Shown: positions 54,478 to 61,841 of the stretch, piece by piece | Numbering within the stretch: position 1 is the first letter of the stretch | Layout of the letters: each line of letters opens with the position of its first letter | Origin: Flavobacterium sp. NKUCC04_CG | GTDB taxonomy: Bacteria > Bacteroidota > Bacteroidia > Flavobacteriales > Flavobacteriaceae | Assembly (NCBI RefSeq): GCF_019345525.1 | Contig: NZ_JAHKRA010000001.1 | Coordinates: forward strand, 310,001 to 374,000 | Direction: 5' to 3' | DNA: 64,000 bases | Position numbers and translations under genes: made by a program | The notes under the pieces: generated by a model | What the model saw: only the letters and a program-made list of their open reading frames with translations | Database searches by the model: none | Told to the model about the DNA's origin: nothing

Positions 54478-54499
54478 AAATCCCATTGAAACGGGATTT
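54478..54499 (-). promoter_or_regulatory. Terminator-like hairpin in the greA leader
   Basis: On the minus strand AAATCCC (54499-54493) and GGGATTT (54484-54478) pair around an 8-nt loop and are followed by TTTC. It lies 26 bp upstream of the greA ATG with no leftward gene further upstream, so it would terminate transcripts beginning at the greA promoter rather than an upstream operon. Confidence 0.65.
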
Positions 54500-54575
54500 C
54501 TTTCTATGAAGATATTATTTAATCGCTATTTTTAATTATTTACTAACTGTATCATTTTTGTCAAAGTTAAATAAT

Positions 54576-54583
54576 TAAATTTG
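54576..54583 (+). promoter_or_regulatory. -7 promoter element of the Rieske-like lipoprotein gene
   Basis: TAAATTTG fits TAnnTTTG, 19 bp upstream of the ATG 54603. A TTTTG ending at 54560 is a -33 candidate with a short spacer. Confidence 0.55.
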
Positions 54584-54602
54584 TTTTCCAAATTCTTTAA
54601 TC

Positions 54603-55025
54603 ATGAAAAAGCTTTTTCTATTGTTTATTATTACTATTTCATTTTTAGGCTGTTCCAAAGATAGTTCTAGTAATCGCAATCCCTATTTACCCGACTACCC
54701 GATTTCCCTCAACATAAATTTAAACCTTCCTCAGTATAGCAACTTAAGGCATCCATCGACTGCTGTTCGCGTTTTTGGAGAAGCACTCGGTGCTCGGGGT
54801 TTAATTATTTTCAATTCGGGAAGCGGCTATATGGCCTATGATGTTGCTTGTCCCAATCACGAACTAAAAGATTGTTCGACTATGGAACTCATAGGAGTTT
54901 CTGCAGAGTGTCCTTGCGACGGTTTAAAATATTTGTTGTTTACCGGTTTATCCGAAGGAGCGGCTTACCCACTTAAACAATACCGTATTGATATTATGGG
55001 CGATGTGTTAAGAGTGTATAATTAA
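54603..55025 (+). CDS. Rieske-like lipoprotein with altered cluster ligands
   Basis: A 140-residue lipoprotein (lipobox FLGC, Cys about 17). The C-terminal half has a Rieske-fold pattern: YDVACPNHELKDC, then AECPCDGLKYLLFTG and a terminal strand DIMGDVLRVYN. A true Rieske centre needs CxH and CxxH pairs; here the first is CPNH and the second CPCDG, so the histidine ligands are out of register or missing. Either it binds a different metal or structural disulfides replaced the cluster. It is monocistronic. Confidence 0.75.
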   Translation: MKKLFLLFIITISFLGCSKDSSSNRNPYLPDYPISLNINLNLPQYSNLRHPSTAVRVFGEALGARGLIIFNSGSGYMAYDVACPNHELKDCSTMELIGVSAECPCDGLKYLLFTGLSEGAAYPLKQYRIDIMGDVLRVYN

Positions 55026-55033
55026 CGATTCCA

Positions 55034-55100
55034 AATTCGAAACTAGTGACTGCCTTACAAGCTAACATTCTCAAGGCTTCGCAGTCACTAATTACGAATT
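55034..55100. repeat. Long imperfect inverted repeat between convergent genes
   Basis: AATTCG...CGAATT flanks TAGTGACTGC (55044-55053) and GCAGTCACTA (55081-55090), with AAGCT/GGCTT pairing inside. Neither side has a U-tract, so it may be a small mobile or dispersed palindromic element rather than a normal terminator, though it sits where one would be expected. Confidence 0.6.
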
Positions 55101-55107
55101 GATAAGC

Positions 55108-57282
55108 TTAGAATTTAAGGGTCAAGCCTGCTAAAACATTAAAGGTCGCTTGCGGAAAATATCCCGCTCCCTCCACGGTGCTCAACCCAGCGTTTGTTTC
55201 TTCATCGTAAGAATAATAATACCCATTCGACAGGTATTTAACATCAAAAATATTATTGGCCAAAACAGATAAACCGATAGATTGAAACCATCCCTTCATA
55301 GGAAATTCGTAATTCATACTGATGTCGTTGACAAAGTACGAATCCAACTTTGATTTTTTACTATCGACATTACCCATATACTGTTCCCCGACAAATTTGG
55401 TTAACCACGAAATATGCATGCCTTTAATAGGTACATAGGTCAAGATGTTTCCCGCAATAAAACTCGGCGAAAACGCGATATCCGTATTTCCTAAATTGAC
55501 TAATCCGCCATCCCATTCTGTATGGAAATCGATATTTTTATTGTCACTTATAGTAACGCTTGGATTCCAATACACTTTTTGGTGTAGGCGCACTGTTGCG
55601 TCAATTTCCAATCCCAGACGGTAGCTGTCACCACTGTTTTCACGAATTGCAGCGCCAACATCATTTAAGGCTCCTGTCAAGACCAATTGATCCTTATAGC
55701 GCATATAATAAGCATTAACATTTACCGAAGCCGCTTCTGAATGATACCTCCATCCCAATTCAAAATCGTTTAGCTTTTCCGGCTTTGGGCTCCCATCTTT
55801 ATAGTCGTTTCTACTGGGTTCTCTATGGGCACGAGCATAAGAAAAATACAATTGATTTTCATTATTGGCTTGAAATGTTATTCCCGCTTTTGGATTAAAA
55901 AAATCAAAAGTATCGTTGACCTTGCCCGTTTCTAACCCATCGGCTTTATATTGTACCTTTCGAAATTGTAAGTCACCATATAGGCTCCATTTTGGAGCAA
56001 ATTGATAGGTCGCCTTAACATAGGCATTCATATCGGTTTTAACCGCGTCGTCGTCGTAATATTTTTGATTGTAATCATATTTTACCGGTTGCTTAACCCA
56101 TAGTATCGTTCCGAAGTGATTGCCTTCATATCTATTTGCTGCTCCACCAACAATAACATCTAGGTTTTCCTGTTTATAATTTACCGAAAAAGTAAAGCCA
56201 TAAAAATCATTTTCTAACCATTTCTGACGTACGATATCTGTTTTTTTAATCTCCTTTCCATCGACCATAATCGGACTAAATCCGTATTCCGCAAACTTGC
56301 CGTTGACTTTATAGTTCTCATAATAGCCCTTCCCCATGGTATAATGAAGAGCCGCATTGCTCGTCCATTTTTCGGACCATCGCTCGTTCCAATGCAATTG
56401 AAAATGATCTTGTTTGTAGTTATCGGTTTCATTATCGTAAAACTTCATGACACCCGCATTGTCGTAATACACTCCAGAAGTATTAAATCGACGATTGTTT
56501 TCGAGTTTGTCGGGGTCTTCTAGTCCATTCCAAGCTTGATAAGTTTTTTGATCTCCTCCAAACGCCAATGCCTTAATCAAAGTAGTCTTACCCAAAAAAG
56601 TTCCTTGTAAGAAATAAGATTTCAAGTCCGATGAAGCCCTATCGATATAGCCATCCGAATGTATGTTCGACAGACGTCCAGCTAATTCAAAATGATTATT
56701 CATCAATCCTGTACTGAATTTCACTGTGTGTTTTCTGGTATTATAACTCCCAAAAGAATTGGATATCTCCCCAGTACTTTTATACGAATAAGAATCCGTA
56801 AGCAAGTTTAAACTGGCTCCAAAAGCAGCAGATCCATTGGTGGAAGTTCCAACACCGCGTTGCAACTGAAGGTTCTGAATGGATGAAGTAAAATCGGGCA
56901 TATTAACCCAAAAACTACCTTGAGACTCTCCGTCGTTATAAGGAATTCCGTTTAAGGTTACATTGACCCGAGTAGCATCGCTACCCCGGACACGAATGCT
57001 CGAATACCCGACACCATTCCCAGCATCTGTAGTCATCACTACCGACGGCATAAAATTCATCATAGCAGGAATGTCCTGTCCAAGGTTTCTCTTGGCTAGC
57101 GCTTCTTTACTTAAATTACTATAAGCGATGGGAGTTTTGTCGTCCACGCGAATCGACGCCACTAAAATTTCATCTAAAGCGGTTACTTTAGTAGAGTCTA
57201 CCGCTATACTCTCTTGCGCCATTCCTGAAATCGACGTCAATAATGCGAGAGCAAAAGATGGGTAAAAAAAAGTTTTTTTCAT
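55108..57282 (-). CDS. TonB-dependent receptor, predicted thiamine uptake
   Basis: A 724-residue outer-membrane receptor with signal peptide (cleavage near GMAQ), a plug domain (about 35-155: SSIRVRGSDATRVNVTLNG, IQNLQLQRGVGTSTNGSAAF) and a C-terminal barrel ending in the aromatic strand FNVLAGLTLKF. A TPP riboswitch in its leader predicts repression by thiamine diphosphate, so the substrate is probably thiamine or a thiamine-related compound. A PnuC/PnuT-type permease lies just upstream. Confidence 0.92.
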   Translation of the reverse strand: MKKTFFYPSFALALLTSISGMAQESIAVDSTKVTALDEILVASIRVDDKTPIAYSNLSKEALAKRNLGQDIPAMMNFMPSVVMTTDAGNGVGYSSIRVRGSDATRVNVTLNGIPYNDGESQGSFWVNMPDFTSSIQNLQLQRGVGTSTNGSAAFGASLNLLTDSYSYKSTGEISNSFGSYNTRKHTVKFSTGLMNNHFELAGRLSNIHSDGYIDRASSDLKSYFLQGTFLGKTTLIKALAFGGDQKTYQAWNGLEDPDKLENNRRFNTSGVYYDNAGVMKFYDNETDNYKQDHFQLHWNERWSEKWTSNAALHYTMGKGYYENYKVNGKFAEYGFSPIMVDGKEIKKTDIVRQKWLENDFYGFTFSVNYKQENLDVIVGGAANRYEGNHFGTILWVKQPVKYDYNQKYYDDDAVKTDMNAYVKATYQFAPKWSLYGDLQFRKVQYKADGLETGKVNDTFDFFNPKAGITFQANNENQLYFSYARAHREPSRNDYKDGSPKPEKLNDFELGWRYHSEAASVNVNAYYMRYKDQLVLTGALNDVGAAIRENSGDSYRLGLEIDATVRLHQKVYWNPSVTISDNKNIDFHTEWDGGLVNLGNTDIAFSPSFIAGNILTYVPIKGMHISWLTKFVGEQYMGNVDSKKSKLDSYFVNDISMNYEFPMKGWFQSIGLSVLANNIFDVKYLSNGYYYSYDEETNAGLSTVEGAGYFPQATFNVLAGLTLKF

Positions 57283-57371
57283 TCGTAAAAAAGTTTTTTA
57301 CAAATAAAAGGGGCAATTATTTATTATTAATAATTACACATGGTATTCCGCGAGCTCAACAGTACGTCAAA

Positions 57372-57448
57372 CTCTTTTTCCCTTGACAGCATTACCCGTC
57401 CAGGTTCTATGGGTATAATCTCAGCCTTTTTCGGCACCCCTTTGAGAC
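57372..57448 (-). ncRNA. TPP riboswitch (thi-box)
   Basis: The minus-strand leader has the conserved TPP aptamer blocks in order: GGGGTGCC, GGCTGAGA (CTGAGA at 57424-57419), TACCC, GAACCTGGACGGGTAATGC (TAATGC at 57394-57389) and AAGGGAAAAAGAG. The first base coincides with the predicted transcription start. Downstream, CCCCTTT (about 57313-57307) can pair with AAAGGGG of the aptamer's 5' strand, a plausible switch between bound and free states. Confidence 0.95.
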
Positions 57449-57452
57449 GTTG

Positions 57453-57482
57453 CAAAAGTATTGGTTATTCTTCAAAATACAA
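57453..57482 (-). promoter_or_regulatory. Promoter of the thiamine receptor gene
   Basis: Minus strand: TTG (57482-57480), 19-nt spacer, TACTTTTG (57460-57453), an exact consensus. Predicted start is near 57448, the first base of the riboswitch. Confidence 0.88.
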
Positions 57483-57555
57483 GTTTTTTTTACTAGAAAG
57501 AATTTCTAAATAGTTCGATACTTACAAGTATTTTTTTTCGATACTGTTTTTTATT

Positions 57556-57960
57556 CTAATCTAAATCGGGCCTTCTACGCATAGCCTTTTTTAGCGACAA
57601 CTGTTGTTTGTTGTCTTTGCGTTTTTTAATTACGCTCCGTGATACTCTAGTTGCTCTTCGTGGTTTTTCCCTGATTAAAGCCGTTTCTAATATAGAAAAG
57701 AATCGGGCTATTGCTCCGTCCTTATTGCGAATCTGACTCCGAGTAGCATCGCATTCCAACTGCAACACAGCCTCTTTTGACAACCGATTGCGCAACGCCA
57801 CTTCCAAACGTTCTATTTGTTCTTCTGAAAACGCTAATGTCTTGGACAACTCCCACGTCAACACTACCTTAGAGGATACTTTATTTACATGCTGTCCTCC
57901 AGCTCCACCACTTCGAATGGCTTTAAACTGCAATTCCGACAGTAATTTTTCTTTATTCAC
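57556..57960 (-). CDS. arfB: ArfB-type ribosome rescue peptidyl-tRNA hydrolase
   Basis: A 134-residue release-factor-like protein. The catalytic GGQ is in SGGAGGQHVNKVSSKV, and the basic C-terminal tail (RRATRVSRSVIKKRKDNK, then KKAMRRRPDLD) enters the empty mRNA channel of stalled ribosomes. It lacks codon-recognition domains. GTG start at 57960, overlapping the permease gene by 8 bp. Trans-acting rescue of nonstop ribosomes is the expected role. Confidence 0.94.
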   Translation of the reverse strand: MNKEKLLSELQFKAIRSGGAGGQHVNKVSSKVVLTWELSKTLAFSEEQIERLEVALRNRLSKEAVLQLECDATRSQIRNKDGAIARFFSILETALIREKPRRATRVSRSVIKKRKDNKQQLSLKKAMRRRPDLD

Positions 57961-58588
57961 TGTTACTTTTATTTAATTTCTCCCCTTCTAATATGGTCCG
58001 CCATTCCAAATAAGCTTTAATGGCTAAGGCCGTAAAAATAATAAATTGAACCGATAATATTCCCAAGCCTCTATATGCATATAACGGTATGGAAATAATA
58101 TCTCCAATAATCCATAAAGTCCAGTTCTCAATCTTTTTTAAGGCCATAAAATACATGCCGGTAAAGAAAATTCCAGACGTCAACATATCGATATAATTTT
58201 CTGGATGAATATCGTAGTCGAAAATGCGATATACCCCATAAACAACCGCTATAGTAACCAAAAATATCAACACCCCAATTTTCTTCTCTCTAGTATTGGT
58301 TCGCGTTATCTTTAGGGTTTGTTTGTTAACGTCTACTTTACTCCAATTATACCAACCGTATAAACTCATCACGGAATAATAAGCATTTAAAACCACCTCG
58401 CCCAAATAACCTGCTAAGAACAACAAATAGACCGATATAACCGTAGCGATCAATCCTGTTGGATATACCCGTATATTTTCTTTACCCGCATACCAAACAC
58501 TCAAAATACCGAATATAAAAACGACAAATTCTAATATTATCTGAGTCCAAGATGTGTCTTTATAGGCATTAAAGAAGAAGTCAACCAT
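57953..58588 (-). CDS. PnuC/PnuT-family permease, probable thiamine transporter
   Basis: A 211-residue membrane protein with about seven hydrophobic segments and the PnuC-family signatures YYSVMSLYGWYNW and NWTLWIIGDIISIPLYAYRG. PnuC carries nicotinamide riboside; the PnuT branch carries thiamine. The TPP-riboswitch-controlled receptor two genes away makes thiamine the better guess, but no riboswitch precedes this gene itself. It is co-transcribed with arfB. Confidence 0.82.
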   Translation of the reverse strand: MVDFFFNAYKDTSWTQIILEFVVFIFGILSVWYAGKENIRVYPTGLIATVISVYLLFLAGYLGEVVLNAYYSVMSLYGWYNWSKVDVNKQTLKITRTNTREKKIGVLIFLVTIAVVYGVYRIFDYDIHPENYIDMLTSGIFFTGMYFMALKKIENWTLWIIGDIISIPLYAYRGLGILSVQFIIFTALAIKAYLEWRTILEGEKLNKSNSE

Positions 58589-58604
58589 TTTGTAGTGTAA
58601 TAAA

Positions 58605-58628
58605 AAACCGCATTCGAAAATACGGTTT
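58605..58628 (-). terminator. Terminator between the Bax-inhibitor gene and the permease gene
   Basis: On the minus strand AAACCGTA and TGCGGTTT pair (one G-U) around a TTTTCGAA loop and are followed by TTTATT. Confidence 0.8.
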
Positions 58629-58649
58629 ATAGATTTTTAATAGCTTATC

Positions 58650-59339
58650 TTAATTTCTACTCATTAACAATCGCAATATATACCAAAACAACAACATTAA
58701 AGAAGCGAACAAGGACAAAGCAGCTGGAACGTATTGTTCGGTACTGTATTCGTTTTTTATATTGTATGTTGAGTACAATATGGAGCCTGAAGCCAATAAA
58801 ATCATTGCTCCAGAAAACCATAATCCCAAGTCAAAACCAAAAATCATTCCCGCTACAATCAAGCCCATCGCTACGAAAAAGCCCATGGTTAATATCGATT
58901 TTAGAAATGAAAAATCCGTTTTAGTTAAAAAGACTACCGCTGTTAAACCCAAAAACAAACCGCCAGTCAAAATCGCTGCCTGATTGATCAACTCCATTCC
59001 ACCAGAATAATAAATAGCGATGTAAATCAAGGGTACAAACAACAAGGCTTGCGCTAATATATATAATCCAAAACCGAGATACTGTTGACTCGGATTAGCA
59101 CTTTTATAAGTCATTTTTTGAGCAAACCAAGTGATTCCCATAAAGGCCCCTAACATAACCAACCACAAATAACCTTGAGTCATGTTCAGCATAAAATCTA
59201 CCAAGGGGTCAATTTTTAGCAATAGACTTTCTATAATTACAAAAGCAAAAACGCCTAATGCTAAATGCGTATAGGTCTTTCTATAAAATGTCACTTTTTC
59301 AGAATCGGTAGCCTGAGCTACTAAAATATTTGTTTCCAT
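58650..59339 (-). CDS. Bax inhibitor-1 / YccA family membrane protein
   Basis: A 229-residue protein with seven predicted membrane helices, matching the TMBIM/Bax inhibitor-1 family (bacterial YccA/YetJ). YetJ is a pH-sensitive calcium leak channel, and YccA interacts with FtsH. The conserved membrane segment LLASGSILYSTYNIKNEY near the C-terminus contains the acidic/aromatic pattern of the family. It is monocistronic, ending at the hairpin downstream. Confidence 0.93.
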   Translation of the reverse strand: METNILVAQATDSEKVTFYRKTYTHLALGVFAFVIIESLLLKIDPLVDFMLNMTQGYLWLVMLGAFMGITWFAQKMTYKSANPSQQYLGFGLYILAQALLFVPLIYIAIYYSGGMELINQAAILTGGLFLGLTAVVFLTKTDFSFLKSILTMGFFVAMGLIVAGMIFGFDLGLWFSGAMILLASGSILYSTYNIKNEYSTEQYVPAALSLFASLMLLFWYILRLLMSRN

Positions 59340-59413
59340 TATTCAAATTTTTTCGCATTTATACCAAGCGAAGATACTAATAAAAAGATTTATGTCATGA
59401 TCTTTACCCAAAA

Positions 59414-60046
59414 TCACAACGAGGTATAGACCAATACAAAATTCTCAATTACCAAGAAGTAAAAAGTAAAATCATGAGAAAATTCGTCTGATATTACTTG
59501 ACAGTGCCCTTCTTGAGCATCTAGGTTAAAAGGAAACACATGCATATGACTCTTAAAACTCAGACTGCGCGAATTACACATTTTATACATGGCTTCTTTA
59601 GCCCCCCAAATGACCGTTAATTGCTTGACTTTTTCCCCAATTGGATTCGCTACTGCAAACATTTGTTCTTGTTCATTAGTGAATTTATCGGCTATACGGA
59701 TTATCTTTTCACGCATCATTTCTATGTCAATACCTACATTATGATCACTAATTATAAGTGCAGCATAGGTAAAGGAATGCGTAATTGAAATATGCTTCCC
59801 ATCGACTAAATGCGGTTTGCCATTTTCGTCGTATTGCAAATCAGAGTCGCTATACCCCGCCGCTTTTAATAGATGACGTATGCTAAGAAAGCCACATTGA
59901 TGACTAACAGATTTCATGCCAAGCAATCGTTGTCGCGTCGTTTCAAGCAGTTCAATGCCCTGAATAAGGCTATCAAAATCTTCGGCTATTTTCCAGATAA
60001 ACACCTGTGTACTAGCATTAACTGTAATTATTCTGTCTAATGGCAT
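59414..60046 (-). CDS. 4'-phosphopantetheinyl transferase superfamily protein
   Basis: Activates carrier proteins by transferring phosphopantetheine from CoA. Signature motifs are VGIDIEMM (Mg2+ site) and [10 protein letters not shown], with the central [14 protein letters not shown]. Start at ATG 60046 (MPLDRIITV) gives 210 residues; the longer frame to 60217 crosses into the ahcY promoter and has no support. Acts in cytoplasm. Whether it serves fatty-acid ACP or a secondary-metabolite carrier cannot be told from context. Confidence 0.9.
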   Translation of the reverse strand: MPLDRIITVNASTQVFIWKIAEDFDSLIQGIELLETTRQRLLGMKSVSHQCGFLSIRHLLKAAGYSDSDLQYDENGKPHLVDGKHISITHSFTYAALIISDHNVGIDIEMMREKIIRIADKFTNEQEQMFAVANPIGEKVKQLTVIWGAKEAMYKMCNSRSLSFKSHMHVFPFNLDAQEGHCQVISDEFSHDFTFYFLVIENFVLVYTSL

Positions 60047-60129
60047 TTTAGAATTTTTAGAGTATGGTTTAGACAAACTCCTTAACGACGAATTAAGATT
60101 CGCATTTCTCTTTTTAAAAAGGAATTCCG

Positions 60130-60137
60130 TAAGTTTG
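60130..60137 (+). promoter_or_regulatory. -7 promoter element of ahcY
   Basis: TAAGTTTG fits TAnnTTTG, 33 bp before the ATG 60171. No clear -33 TTG. Confidence 0.55.
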
Positions 60138-60156
60138 TATAAAAATTTTGTAAATA

Positions 60157-60164
60157 CAAATATA
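60157..60164 (-). promoter_or_regulatory. -7 promoter element of the phosphopantetheinyl transferase gene
   Basis: Minus-strand TATATTTG lies between the ahcY -7 and its ATG, so the two divergent promoters overlap. Start would be near 60151, leaving a leader of about 105 nt. Confidence 0.55.
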
Positions 60165-60170
60165 CAACAG

Positions 60171-61487
60171 ATGAGCACAAAAATACCGCCTTTTGTGGCA
60201 TACAAAGTGAAAGACATTTCTCTGGCTTCTTGGGGAAGAAAAGAAATAGAATTGGCCGAAGCAGAGATGCCCGGACTAATGGCTCTTAGACAAGAATATC
60301 ACAACGAACAACCGTTAAAAGGAGCAAGAATTGCGGGTTGTTTACACATGACTATTCAAACTGCTGTTTTAATCGAAACTTTAGTAGCTTTAGGTGCCGA
60401 AGTAACTTGGAGTTCTTGTAATATTTTCTCTACACAGGATCAAGCTGCTGCTGCTATAGCAGAAAGCGGGGTTCAGGTTTATGCTTGGAAAGGCTTAAAC
60501 GAAGTTGATTTTGACTGGTGTATCGAGCAAACCCTTTTCTTTGGAGAAGACAGAAAACCATTGAATATGATTTTGGACGATGGTGGTGATTTAACCAACA
60601 TGGTTATTGACCGTTTCCCAGAATTGGTTGATGGAATTAAAGGACTTTCTGAGGAAACGACAACTGGAGTTCACCGTTTGTACGAAAGAATGAAAAACGG
60701 CACTTTACCGATGCCTGCTATCAACGTTAATGATTCGGTTACTAAGTCTAAATTTGACAACAAATACGGTTGTAAGGAATCGGCAGTAGATGCGATTCGT
60801 CGTGCTACTGATTTAATGTTGGCTGGTAAACGTGTAATTGTATGTGGATATGGTGATGTGGGTAAAGGAACTGCAGCATCATTCCGCGGAGCTGGATCTA
60901 TCGTTACCGTAACAGAAATCGACCCTATCTGTGCTTTACAAGCAGCTATGGATGGTTTTGAAGTTAAAAAATTAGACACGGTTATTGCTAATGCCGACAT
61001 TATTATTACCACAACTGGAAATAAAGATATCGTAGTGGGTCGTCATTTCGAAAAGATGAAAGACAAAACGGTAGTATGTAATATCGGTCATTTTGACAAT
61101 GAAATCGATATCGCTTGGTTAAACAGCAACCACGGTGCTTCTAAAGTAGAAATAAAGCCTCAGGTTGATAAATATACGATCAACGGTACAGATATCATCA
61201 TTTTAGCAGAAGGTCGCTTAGTAAACCTAGGTTGCGCTACAGGCCACCCTTCGTTTGTTATGTCAAATTCATTTACCAATCAAACTTTGGCTCAAATTGA
61301 ATTGTGGAAAAACAGCGAACAATACAACAATGAAGTTTATATGTTACCGAAATATTTAGATGAAAAAGTAGCCCGTTTGCACTTAAATAAAATTGGAGTA
61401 GAACTGGAAGTTTTATCTACAGATCAAGCAGACTATATTGGTGTAACACCTGAAGGCCCATACAAACCGGAATACTATAGATATTAG
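60171..61487 (+). CDS. ahcY: Adenosylhomocysteinase
   Basis: Hydrolyses S-adenosylhomocysteine to adenosine and homocysteine, keeping methyltransferases uninhibited. Motifs: [37 protein letters not shown]-binding [26 protein letters not shown] and the C-terminal Lys-x-x-Tyr pattern ending KPEYYRY. At 438 residues it is a typical short-type enzyme. ATG 60171 is chosen because upstream codons overlap the divergent promoters. Confidence 0.98.
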   Translation: MSTKIPPFVAYKVKDISLASWGRKEIELAEAEMPGLMALRQEYHNEQPLKGARIAGCLHMTIQTAVLIETLVALGAEVTWSSCNIFSTQDQAAAAIAESGVQVYAWKGLNEVDFDWCIEQTLFFGEDRKPLNMILDDGGDLTNMVIDRFPELVDGIKGLSEETTTGVHRLYERMKNGTLPMPAINVNDSVTKSKFDNKYGCKESAVDAIRRATDLMLAGKRVIVCGYGDVGKGTAASFRGAGSIVTVTEIDPICALQAAMDGFEVKKLDTVIANADIIITTTGNKDIVVGRHFEKMKDKTVVCNIGHFDNEIDIAWLNSNHGASKVEIKPQVDKYTINGTDIIILAEGRLVNLGCATGHPSFVMSNSFTNQTLAQIELWKNSEQYNNEVYMLPKYLDEKVARLHLNKIGVELEVLSTDQADYIGVTPEGPYKPEYYRY

Positions 61488-61509
61488 TGTCATAGATTAT
61501 TAAAAACAA

Positions 61510-61536
61510 AAGGGGCTATCTTTTAGATAGCCCCTT
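61510..61536 (+). terminator. Terminator after ahcY
   Basis: AAGGGGCTATCT (61510-61521), loop TTT, AGATAGCCCCTT (61525-61536): perfect 12-bp stem, followed by CTGTTTTT. Confidence 0.9.
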
Positions 61537-61621
61537 CTGTTTTTAGCTTTTTTCTTTATGACAATAAATTTATTGTTGTTTAAAATCAGTTAAAAAACAC
61601 ATTTTAAGCAACAATATTTTG

Positions 61622-61662
61622 AAAAGACAGGCCGTATCGGGTTTCGATACGGCCTGTCTTTT
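61622..61662. terminator. Strong bidirectional hairpin, 18-bp stem
   Basis: AAAAGACAGGCCGTATCG (61622-61639) and its exact complement (61645-61662) form an 18-bp stem with a 5-nt loop and T-runs on both strands. No confident gene ends here: ahcY already has its own terminator, and the nearest minus-strand candidate is the small ORF ending at 61662. Confidence 0.9.
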
Positions 61663-61766
61663 TAGTGTACTAAAAAACGGCTACAGACCATTCCAATCAA
61701 CAGCAAAAATAGCGCTTCTATCGAGACATCGTCTTGCAAAATAAATGGCAAAATATAAAGCCACAA
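61662..61766 (-). CDS. Possible small membrane peptide or gene remnant
   Basis: A 34-codon minus-strand frame from TTG 61766 ends at TAA 61664-61662, exactly where the strong hairpin begins. The peptide is hydrophobic (LYILPFILQDD then SIEALFLLLIGMVCSRFLVH). A second, overlapping frame (-1 relative) also stays open through about 38 codons with GTG start. The reading is compatible with a tiny membrane protein or the frameshifted tail of a decayed gene. Start codon and expression are unproven. Confidence 0.3.
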   Translation of the reverse strand: MWLYILPFILQDDVSIEALFLLLIGMVCSRFLVH

Positions 61767-61778
61767 TCAACCAAGAAT

Positions 61779-61810
61779 AAAAAAAGCCCAGTGAAATCAC
61801 TGAGCTTTTT
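61779..61810 (-). terminator. Terminator after the DUF4302 gene
   Basis: AAAAAGC-CAGTGA and TCACTG-GCTTTTT arms (one C/A mismatch) form a hairpin; the minus strand continues in TTTTTTTATTC. It follows the DUF4302 stop by about 30 bp. Confidence 0.8.
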
Positions 61811-61841
61811 AAATTTATTTAATCAAAAACATATGTTTTAT

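Noticed and set aside
60047..60170. SAM or SAH riboswitch before ahcY
   Set aside because: No aptamer blocks seen; the short spacer holds only overlapping divergent promoters.
60047..60217. 57-codon upstream extension of the phosphopantetheinyl transferase gene
   Set aside because: It would run into the ahcY promoter and coding start, carries no domain, and the -7 element at 60157 lies inside it.
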